Assembly (NCBI GenBank): GCA_900319895.1
Contig: ONQK01000174.1
Span: 1 to 19,383 of the forward strand
Length of the DNA stretch: 19,383 bases
Direction: 5' to 3'
Source: an uncultured Prevotella sp.
GTDB taxonomy: Bacteria; Bacteroidota; Bacteroidia; Bacteroidales; Bacteroidaceae
Shown here: one piece after another, positions 14,349 through 19,383 of the stretch
How the letters are laid out: each line of letters opens with the position of its first letter
Numbering within the stretch: the stretch's first letter is position 1
Position numbers and translations under genes: made by a program
The notes under the pieces: model-generated
What the model was told of the DNA's origin: nothing
Databases searched by the model: none
What the model saw: only the letters and a program-made list of their open reading frames with translations

Positions 14349-15395
14349 ATGAGAACATTCGACATTTTAGCTCCTGACATGAGGTTGTCGCAGTCAATTA
14401 CTCAGAAAATTGACAACCTCAACAAGCCGAAAGGGTCTTTGGGCAAGCTGGAAAATCTCGCCCGGCGGTTGTGTCTGATACAGCAGACGTTGTCGCCCGG
14501 ACTGTCGCACCCTTGCCATTTATTATTCGGCGCAGACCATGGCATTGAGCGCGAGGGCGTCAGCGTCAGTCCGCGAGAGATTACTTGGCAACAGATGCTT
14601 AATTTCATGCGCGGTGGTGGTGGTGTCAATATGTTTTGCCGTCAACATGGCTTTATGTTGCGTTTGATTGACGTTGGTGTGGATTACGATTTGAGTGCTT
14701 ACCCTCGTATCTTGAACCGTAAAATTAGCCGTGGGACCCGTAATTTTCGTTATGAGGCGGCAATGAGCGCCGATGAGTTTGACCGGGCCATTGATGTGGG
14801 ATGCGAAATGGTTGACTATTGCCACAAGGATGGCTCCAATGTTGTCTGCATCGGTGAGATGGGGATTGGCAACACGTCGCCATCGAGCATTTGGATGTCG
14901 CTGTTTGGACACTTGCCGCTTGAGGTTTGTGTAGGAGCGGGTGCCGGACTCGATGCCATGGGCGTGAGTCATAAGCTCGCGGTGTTGTCGGAGTCGGTTG
15001 CTCATTTTTTGAAAACAGTTCCCGAACCTTCAGAAGTTGATATTATACGCTGGTTTGGTGGTTTTGAGATGGTGTCGGCAATTGGCGCAATGTTGCGTGC
15101 GGCAGAACTGGGGTTGACGGTTTTGGTTGATGGTTTTATCATGTCAGCTTGCATGCTGGCGGCTAGCCGTCTTTATCCACAGGTGCTGGATTATGCCGTT
15201 TTTGGCCATTGTGGCGACGAAAGCGGGCACGGCAAGCTGCTGGATCTGATGCAAGTTGACGCGTTGTTGCACTTGGGTTTGCGTCTGGGCGAGGGCACCG
15301 GTGCGCTGTGTGCCTATCCTCTTCTAGTGAGTGCGGTGAACATGATGAATGAAATGAATAATTTTGACGATGCACACATTACCCGATACTTCTAA
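14349..15395 (+). CDS. cobT: Nicotinate-nucleotide--dimethylbenzimidazole phosphoribosyltransferase
   Basis: It joins the ribose phosphate of nicotinate mononucleotide to the lower base (dimethylbenzimidazole or another) to give alpha-ribazole phosphate. From ATG 14349 it has 348 residues, the normal length. Seen: NKPKGSLGKLE near the N-terminus, GADHGIEREGVS, GEMGIGNTSP, and RLGEGTGA near the end with the catalytic glutamate at residue 315 (Glu317 in Salmonella). The in-frame TTG at 14343 adds only two residues and is less likely than the ATG. It overlaps cobS by 26 bases, which points to coupled translation. Confidence 0.95.
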   Translation: MRTFDILAPDMRLSQSITQKIDNLNKPKGSLGKLENLARRLCLIQQTLSPGLSHPCHLLFGADHGIEREGVSVSPREITWQQMLNFMRGGGGVNMFCRQHGFMLRLIDVGVDYDLSAYPRILNRKISRGTRNFRYEAAMSADEFDRAIDVGCEMVDYCHKDGSNVVCIGEMGIGNTSPSSIWMSLFGHLPLEVCVGAGAGLDAMGVSHKLAVLSESVAHFLKTVPEPSEVDIIRWFGGFEMVSAIGAMLRAAELGLTVLVDGFIMSACMLAASRLYPQVLDYAVFGHCGDESGHGKLLDLMQVDALLHLGLRLGEGTGALCAYPLLVSAVNMMNEMNNFDDAHITRYF

Positions 15396-16161
15396 ATGGC
15401 ATGACCGGATTTGGGCATCGTTCATTTTTTTCACCCGATTACCTTTTTGGCGCATATACGAGCCTCCGCAGCAAGCCTATCGTGCCGTGGTTGAGCATTG
15501 GGCGCTTACGGGATGGCTCACAGGTGGCCTGATGGCGCTGACTTATTGGCTGTCCTCACAGTTCTTTCCTGCTACGGTAGCGCTGATCTTGGCGATGGGA
15601 ATCCGTATGTTGGCAACCGGTGCTCTGCATGAGGACGGTCTTGCTGACTTTTTTGATGGCTTTGGCGGCGGCCGCAGTCGCCCTCGCATATTGGAGATAA
15701 TGAAAGACTCTCACATCGGCACTTTTGGAGTTTTAGGCCTTGTTTTCTATGTGTTGTTACTCTTTCTCACGCTTCTTTCCTTGCCTCACGAAATGATTGC
15801 CATGACGATTCTTGCTGCAGATCCTTTCAGCAAGATGGTTACCACTCAATTGACCCAGATTCTTCCTTATGCTCGCAACGAGTTGCATGCCAAGTCTGGC
15901 ATGGTTTATCGTCGTATGGGCTTATGGTCGGGCTTGTTGGTCTTGGCGCAAGGCTTGTTGCCGCTGCTGTTGTTTTTTTCCATATTGGAAAATGGTGAAT
16001 ATTGGACGACTTTTGTGTTTGTGCCTTGTCTGGTAATGTATGCCTTGCTGTTCTTTATCCGTAGCCGCATTCAGGGTTACACGGGCGACTGTTGCGGCGC
16101 AGTGGTTTTGTTGGTGGAACTCTCATTCTATGCGTGTGCGTCCTGGATTTATGGCGGTTGA
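15370..16161 (+). CDS. cobS: Adenosylcobinamide-GDP ribazoletransferase (cobalamin synthase)
   Basis: An integral membrane enzyme that joins AdoCbi-GDP to alpha-ribazole (phosphate), completing the loop. From ATG 15370 it has 263 residues. The family signature HEDGLADFFDGFGGG (from His87, with Asp89, Asp93 and Asp96) and KDSHIGTFG are present, with several hydrophobic membrane segments after it. ATG 15370 is preferred to TTG 15364, two codons earlier. The gene begins inside cobT. In many Bacteroides the alpha-ribazole phosphatase cobC follows; here a PepSY-like gene does. Confidence 0.95.
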   Translation: MHTLPDTSKWHDRIWASFIFFTRLPFWRIYEPPQQAYRAVVEHWALTGWLTGGLMALTYWLSSQFFPATVALILAMGIRMLATGALHEDGLADFFDGFGGGRSRPRILEIMKDSHIGTFGVLGLVFYVLLLFLTLLSLPHEMIAMTILAADPFSKMVTTQLTQILPYARNELHAKSGMVYRRMGLWSGLLVLAQGLLPLLLFFSILENGEYWTTFVFVPCLVMYALLFFIRSRIQGYTGDCCGAVVLLVELSFYACASWIYGG

Positions 16162-16229
16162 AGTTCTTTTGTTCAAGCTCTTGTAATATAATTGTAACAT
16201 GAAAAAAATAGATTTGTCTGTTTTTTTTG

Positions 16230-16237
16230 TATTTTTG
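16230..16237 (+). promoter_or_regulatory. Possible -7 element of the PepSY-like gene
   Basis: TATTTTTG fits TAnnTTTG. RNA would start near 16243, so the gene can have its own promoter apart from cobUTS, and the longer frame from 16199 would not be used. A TTTG at 16213-16216 is only 13 bases upstream, so the -33 element is doubtful. Confidence 0.45.
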
Positions 16238-16255
16238 TGGTGTAAAGTGCTTAAA

Positions 16256-16747
16256 ATGAACAAAATTATGAAGACTAAAAAAATTTTATTACTAATGTTC
16301 ATGGGCATGGCATTCATGGCATTGGCCAAGTGTAATGAGTGTAATGACGATGGCAACTTTCCGCAGAAGAGTGTCCCACAAGCAATTCGTAAGGCGTTTG
16401 AGAAGAAATTTCCGGAACAGACGGCAAAATGGGAGGCTGATGATGGGCTGATAAAAGCTGAATTTTGGAAAAACAGCCTGGAAATGGAAGTATGGTTCAC
16501 TTGGGAGGGTGAATGGGTGAGAACGGAGAGAGAGGTCAGCGTCTACAATTTACCCGAGCCAGTGAAGACAACGATTAAGAGCAAGTTCCCCGATTATAGG
16601 ATTGGTGCCCCCCGGTGGGTAGAAACTCCGCAGGACAGTTTTTATGAGATGGAAATCAAGCGCAGAGGGGCACCTGACATTTATGTGAAGATTTCAAAAA
16701 ATGGGGGAATACTCCAAGAGTTCTGTGAAGACGTGTATAATAGGTAA
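16256..16747 (+). CDS. Secreted protein with two PepSY-like (DUF2874-type) repeats
   Basis: About 163 residues. A signal peptide (KKILLLMFMGMAFMALA) precedes Lys-Cys; cleavage after ALA is likely, and Lys before Cys makes a lipoprotein signal unlikely. Two repeats follow, each with a helix then strands: VPQAIRKAFEKKFPEQTAKW and, later, LPEPVKTTIKSKFPDYRI, both opening with the xxPxxIxxxFxxxFP pattern of PepSY-like domains in Bacteroidota periplasmic proteins. Function is unknown; such proteins may bind or inhibit partners in the periplasm. ATG 16256 was chosen over the 16199 frame because of the promoter-like site between them; ATG 16268 is equally possible. It is not an obvious cobalamin gene despite following cobS by 94 bases. 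Confidence 0.8.
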   Translation: MNKIMKTKKILLLMFMGMAFMALAKCNECNDDGNFPQKSVPQAIRKAFEKKFPEQTAKWEADDGLIKAEFWKNSLEMEVWFTWEGEWVRTEREVSVYNLPEPVKTTIKSKFPDYRIGAPRWVETPQDSFYEMEIKRRGAPDIYVKISKNGGILQEFCEDVYNR

Positions 16748-16751
16748 TCGG

Positions 16752-16767
16752 TTCAACTTTTCTTGTG
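16752..16767 (+). repeat. 16-base direct repeat, copy 1
   Basis: TTCAACTTTTCTTGTG, followed by one variable base and TTAAA, occurs here just after the PepSY-like stop and again at 18462-18477. It is the start of the terminator-like segment here. Confidence 0.6.
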
Positions 16768-16776
16768 GTTAAAAAG

Positions 16777-16810
16777 AGGATGGGTTCAAAAAACAGCTAC
16801 ATCCTTTTTT
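16777..16810 (+). terminator. Terminator after the PepSY-like gene
   Basis: AGGATG (16777-16782) pairs with CATCCT (16800-16805), with further A-T pairs possible outside, and six T end at 16810. The 17-base loop is long but the position, 29 bases after the stop, fits. Confidence 0.65.
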
Positions 16811-17028
16811 ATCGTAAAGCTCCGGCCTTCTCAAGCCAGGGCCTTGTCAATGTGTATTTTACAACATCAGTCAATAGGCTATGCAAAAGTTTGCCTTTTC
16901 CGCACAATTAGGATGCTCTTTCCAACAAATCTGATGTCCCGACTGAAAAAGAGATTCTATTCAATGTAAGTTTTCCGGTATTCCAGCGACTAATGGGATG
17001 AAGAACCTATTAAAAAACGTGAACAGAA
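16811..17028. other. Spacer before the ECF sigma gene
   Basis: About 220 bases with no convincing gene (a 68-codon plus frame at 16763-16969 starts inside the repeat and terminator and was rejected). TAAGTTTT at 16967-16974 is a one-off match to the housekeeping -7 element. An autoregulated ECF promoter may lie here, but its consensus is unknown to me. Confidence 0.4.
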
Positions 17029-17511
17029 ATGAACGAACAAGAACGAATGTTTCTCTGCCTCGTGGAACAGCATAGGCAAATGATCTACAAAGTCTGTTTC
17101 ATTTATGCCTCTGACGACGAGACCATCAGCGACCTCTATCAAGAGGTGGTGCTGAATCTCTGGAAAGCCTTTCCGCTGTTCCGTGGCGAAAGCAAAACCA
17201 CCACATGGACCTATCGCATAGCAGTGAACACATGCGTATCGTGGTTGCGTTCGTCAAAAAGAAGGCCTCAGACCGTTCCTCTCACGCTCTCGATGGCCGA
17301 CCACTTTGCTGACGAACAGGAAAGAGAAAGACTGCGGGAACTCTATACGCTAATCAACCGGCTTGGCAAGTTGGAACGCGCGCTGATTCTGCTATGGCTG
17401 GAAGAGCGAAGCTATGAGGAAATCGCAGAAATTCTTGATATTTCGGTCTCGAATGTGGGAGTGCGCATCAACCGCATCAAGTCGAAACTAAGAAACATGT
17501 CTAACAATTAA
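17029..17511 (+). CDS. ECF-subfamily RNA polymerase sigma factor
   Basis: A 160-residue sigma factor with region 2 (HRQMIYKVCFIYASDD then LYQEVVLNLWKAFPLFRG and TTTWTYRIAVNTCVSWLR) and region 4 (LERALILLWLEERSYEEIAEILDISVSNVGVRINRIKSKL, split here in description), joined by a short linker at about 75-100. There are no regions 1 or 3, which is normal for the ECF class. It would direct RNA polymerase to a small regulon, usually including its own operon. The gene ends 13 bases before the membrane protein at 17525, so the two are almost surely one transcript. This arrangement resembles sigma/anti-sigma pairs. Confidence 0.92.
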   Translation: MNEQERMFLCLVEQHRQMIYKVCFIYASDDETISDLYQEVVLNLWKAFPLFRGESKTTTWTYRIAVNTCVSWLRSSKRRPQTVPLTLSMADHFADEQERERLRELYTLINRLGKLERALILLWLEERSYEEIAEILDISVSNVGVRINRIKSKLRNMSNN

Positions 17512-17524
17512 AAAACGAAAAATC

Positions 17525-18088
17525 ATGGAACTAGAAGAACTGAGACAAAAATGGGAAAAAATCGACGAACGACTCGCGAAAAGCGAGGTGTATAACCGTC
17601 GTATGCTACAGGAACTGCTGAAAGGCAAGAACCAGACGCACTATGAACAGGTGAGGAAGCAAGCCATCTTCAATCTCTTTGCCACACTTTTCATCTTGGC
17701 TGTGGTCGTCCCCCTGCTCTATAACAAGGGCATCTTCCGCGACATTTCTTTCTATCTGCTCGAAGCTGTCTGCGTGCTGGGGACGCTGATGGTCGGCTGC
17801 CGGTTGTTAATCCTCTCGCATTTCAATGTCATGAGTAGTGTGCAGGAACAGCTGCGCCATTTGGTCAACTACAAGCGCTGTTATGTCTATGAGACCCTCA
17901 TCGGTATTCCTCTAGCTCTCCTTGGCATCTGCCTGACGCTTTATTTCGAGAATGCCACCTCGCCCGCCGGCCTATTCTTCATAGCCCTGGGAATCATTGC
18001 TGGAGCCCTGTGCGGATGGACTGGCTGGAAGAAGCATAAGCAAACGATGCTGGAGATAGAGAGCAATTTGAAAGAACTAAAGGTTTAG
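17525..18088 (+). CDS. Multi-pass membrane protein, possible anti-sigma partner
   Basis: A 187-residue protein I do not recognise by name. The first ~50 residues are charged and probably helical (ELEELRQKWEKIDERLAKSE), and would sit in the cytosol. Four hydrophobic segments follow, near 50-66, 76-96, 120-139 and 145-163, and the tail is charged (KKHKQTMLEIESNLKELKV). A cytosolic N-terminal helix joined to membrane segments, encoded right after an ECF sigma factor, is the layout of membrane anti-sigma factors; in Bacteroides fragilis the EcfO sigma factor is held by the co-transcribed Reo protein. There is no zinc-type HxxxCxxC anti-sigma motif. The anti-sigma role is inferred from position only. 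Confidence 0.75.
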   Translation: MELEELRQKWEKIDERLAKSEVYNRRMLQELLKGKNQTHYEQVRKQAIFNLFATLFILAVVVPLLYNKGIFRDISFYLLEAVCVLGTLMVGCRLLILSHFNVMSSVQEQLRHLVNYKRCYVYETLIGIPLALLGICLTLYFENATSPAGLFFIALGIIAGALCGWTGWKKHKQTMLEIESNLKELKV

Positions 18089-18097
18089 GAAACGGCT

Positions 18098-18169
18098 ATG
18101 GAGAACTTTCCGCAGGATGATGTCGACCTCAGACATGGACTCATCCGCATCGAGTCGCAGGAAAAATAG
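18098..18169 (+). CDS. Possible 23-residue peptide after the ECF operon
   Basis: ATG 18098 opens a 23-codon frame ending at TAG 18167-18169. The peptide is acidic in its first half (MENFPQDDVDLRHGL). An AGGA (18087-18090) overlapping the stop of the membrane protein lies seven bases before the ATG, which is unusual in a phylum with few Shine-Dalgarno sites and would suit coupled translation. It could also be a remnant of a decayed gene or chance. Confidence 0.25.
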   Translation: MENFPQDDVDLRHGLIRIESQEK

Positions 18170-18429
18170 AATGACACGTTAATTCCTATGAGCATGTCTC
18201 CTTGTTTGCTTGCAACTGCAAGCGGCGGGGAGGCATTTTAATTGTCGGTTTCCGCTAAAAATAAGCCCATCTCAGGAACGGCAGGTTCTTTGGACGGCCG
18301 TAGAGGAACACTTCAAATGAGGCTTGTCAAGCGCTAAACATCGGTAAATATGAGGTAAAATAGATTTAGCGGACAGCAATGATATATAAAAGGTATGGAT
18401 AAAGTGGCAATAATTTGAAAAAGATTTCG
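18170..18429. other. Spacer with inverted repeats after the ECF operon
   Basis: About 260 bases with no supported gene. It holds a two-tier hairpin (18195-18235) and CGCTAAA elements in both directions: CCGCTAAA at 18252-18259, CGCTAAA at 18332-18338 and TTTAGCGG at 18365-18372. A 64-codon minus frame (18272-18466) has no recognisable content and was not accepted. Confidence 0.5.
18195..18239 (+). terminator. Two-tier hairpin, candidate terminator of the ECF operon
   Basis: The base pairs 18195-18201 with 18229-18235 (one wobble), the tip 18208-18214 with 18217-18223 is a perfect 7-bp stem with a two-base loop, and an internal loop separates them. TTTTA follows. The T run is short, so it may instead be a structured RNA end. 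Confidence 0.45.
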
Positions 18430-18437
18430 TAACTTTG
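18430..18437 (+). promoter_or_regulatory. Promoter-like -7 element with no gene downstream on its strand
   Basis: TAACTTTG followed by C matches the consensus; TTTG at 18414-18417 is only 12 bases away, so the -33 element is poor. RNA would start near 18443 on the plus strand, where the next gene runs the opposite way. Confidence 0.4.
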
Positions 18438-18461
18438 CCCTCACAGAACAATAAGAAATCA

Positions 18462-18477
18462 TTCAACTTTTCTTGTG
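18462..18477 (+). repeat. 16-base direct repeat, copy 2
   Basis: It is identical to 16752-16767 and again followed by one variable base and TTAAA. The flanking sequences differ. Confidence 0.6.
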
Positions 18478-18485
18478 ATTAAAGG

Positions 18486-18511
18486 CTCCCTTTGTCGGTA
18501 GATAAGGGGAG
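18486..18511 (-). terminator. Weak terminator after the outer-membrane barrel gene
   Basis: CTCCCTT (18486-18492) pairs with AAGGGGAG (18504-18511) with one bulged G. It lies 24 bases past the stop of the minus-strand gene. The following T tract on the minus strand is short (CCTTTAATC). Confidence 0.4.
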
Positions 18512-18534
18512 TTCTTGTTTGCCAGCTATGGAAC

Positions 18535-19254
18535 CTAGCGTTTGGGGCGGTTTGTCCTTTCGTCAATAACGATGTCTGGATATTGGACTGCGCTAACAGA
18601 TAATGCAAAAGAGAAAATTTGGTTGTCGGTCGTGTAGCGGAGTCCAGCACCAATGCGGTCGCCCAATTGGTGCATGTCTTGAAAACGCATCGGCATATAG
18701 CCGCTTTGGACTACTGACTTGCGCACAAATGCGAAGGCATCCCAATTCTCGCTCAATTGATAGTTGGCCTGTATGGCAAGACCCGCATCGCGGCTATTGC
18801 CGTTTGTCCACCACATATTAGTGAAGTAGCCGCCGGCAGCCACACTCAGCCGATTGTTCAACTGCTTAACATAGAGTGCCGAAAAAGACTGTGAAAAGCC
18901 GCCACTGCGATAGGCATGCCTGCCAAATTCAGCAAAAGCGGATAGTGACAACTCCATGTTGAGCCCTTGACGATAGCTCTGACGGGTGGAAAAGGGATGA
19001 ACAAGGGGCGGTCTGTCGGCCAGGTCGGGCAATTGCAAAGTGTCGGCCATTTTGAGGCCGCCAATTGGGGTTGCAAAAGGGGAGACAGCCTTCCAATCCT
19101 CTTTGGTGGGATGTACAGCATCGTTCAAAAGCAGTTTTTGCGAAGTGTGCAACTCCGATTGCTTTTGATCAAGTGTCTGACTTTCCTTCCAGTCTTGTGC
19201 CTGGGCATTCAAGCATGCCATGAGGGAAATACATGCAACAATTCTCCGGTTCAT
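18535..19254 (-). CDS. Outer-membrane beta-barrel protein of unknown function
   Basis: A 239-residue protein with a signal peptide (MNRRIVACISLMACLNAQA, cleavage before QDW). Residues 20-90 are a hydrophilic, proline-containing stretch. From about 95 the sequence alternates polar and apolar residues in strand-like runs (LNMELSLSAFAEF, LSVAAGGYFTNMWW, AGLAIQANYQLSENWDAFAFV, split here, IGAGLRYTT, IFSFALSVSAV), which suggests eight or so strands. I do not recognise the family. Unlike most barrels it does not end in an aromatic residue but in a basic RTNRPKR tail after the last strand. It is preceded by a near-consensus promoter and stands alone on its strand. Confidence 0.75.
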   Translation of the reverse strand: MNRRIVACISLMACLNAQAQDWKESQTLDQKQSELHTSQKLLLNDAVHPTKEDWKAVSPFATPIGGLKMADTLQLPDLADRPPLVHPFSTRQSYRQGLNMELSLSAFAEFGRHAYRSGGFSQSFSALYVKQLNNRLSVAAGGYFTNMWWTNGNSRDAGLAIQANYQLSENWDAFAFVRKSVVQSGYMPMRFQDMHQLGDRIGAGLRYTTDNQIFSFALSVSAVQYPDIVIDERTNRPKR

Positions 19255-19333
19255 CGCCTATGGTTATCTTTTCGTCAAAATTATTTTAAGAAACAAATTC
19301 AAATGGTTTGATGAAAAAGACATCAACCACTTG

Positions 19334-19364
19334 CAAAGATAAGGTAAAGAATTGAAATAAGCAA
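19334..19364 (-). promoter_or_regulatory. Promoter of the outer-membrane barrel gene
   Basis: On the minus strand TTG (19362-19364), a 20-base gap and TATCTTTG (19334-19341) match the consensus well. RNA would start near 19328, giving a leader of about 75 bases. Confidence 0.7.
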
Positions 19365-19383
19365 CTTTCCATTCTCTTTTTTG

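Larger units (their letters stand above)
18443..18520 (+). ncRNA. Candidate short RNA (weak)
   Basis: A promoter-like element (18430-18437), the 16-base repeat copy at 18462-18477, and a stem (18486-18492 with 18504-18511, one bulged G) followed by the T-rich TTCTTGTTT together would give an RNA of about 75 bases. The ends are estimates. The hairpin could equally serve only the minus-strand gene. Confidence 0.2.

Noticed and set aside
16199..16255. Longer N-terminus for the PepSY-like protein
   Set aside because: It would place a second hydrophobic stretch before the signal peptide and is crossed by a promoter-like TATTTTTG.
16763..16969. 68-codon plus frame after the PepSY-like gene
   Set aside because: It starts with TTG inside the 16-base repeat and runs through a terminator hairpin; no recognisable domain.
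18272..18466. 64-codon minus frame between the ECF operon and the barrel gene
   Set aside because: No recognisable content, no promoter, and it lies antisense to a promoter-like element.
1..19383. CRISPR array, tRNA, rRNA, insertion sequence or prophage
   Set aside because: No regular spaced repeats, no cloverleaf or ribosomal sequence recognised, and no transposase, integrase or phage gene among the coding frames.

Overview
The window looks like a stretch of core chromosome from a member of the Bacteroidota, most likely Prevotellaceae. This rests on several promoter-like sites of the Bacteroidota form (TTTG, 19-21 bases, TAnnTTTG), few Shine-Dalgarno sequences, a DAHP synthase fused to chorismate mutase in the order typical of the phylum, an OmpA-type porin, a double PepSY-like secreted protein and paired deoxynucleoside kinases. 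The genus is inferred from gene style, not from a marker gene. I found no tRNA, rRNA, CRISPR array, transposase or phage gene.

Layout. (1) 1-264: a terminator for a gene left of the window, a 9-15 codon mini-frame and a long perfect hairpin. (2) 265-3674, minus strand: a probable four-gene operon read right to left, with two paralogous deoxynucleoside kinases, DAHP synthase/chorismate mutase and an EamA-type exporter. (3) 3909-6625, plus strand: a cytosolic Xaa-Pro aminopeptidase and a secreted papain-like C1B peptidase, closed by a strong terminator. (4) 6738-10520, plus: recJ and recQ, in the same reading frame and separated by one TAG. (5) 10649-13244, minus: L-serine dehydratase and an OmpA-family protein, each with its own promoter. 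(6) 13716-16161, plus: cobU-cobT-cobS, which assemble the nucleotide loop of cobalamin, with a promoter that nearly abuts the cobU start. (7) 16230-16810, plus: a secreted double PepSY-like protein with a terminator. (8) 17029-18240, plus: an ECF sigma factor, a multi-pass membrane protein that could be its partner, a 23-codon frame and a structured 3' end. (9) 18430-19365: a possible short plus-strand RNA, then a minus-strand outer-membrane barrel of unknown function.

Most of the window is metabolism and DNA repair, and I see no clear-cut new system. The parts most worth a second look are the ECF sigma/membrane protein unit with its structured tail, the candidate short RNA at about 18443-18520, the serine dehydratase that lacks the C-terminal cysteine ligand, the apparently leaderless cobU mRNA, and the in-frame recJ-TAG-recQ junction. 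Promoters, hairpins and identity estimates were read by eye, without scoring or database search.
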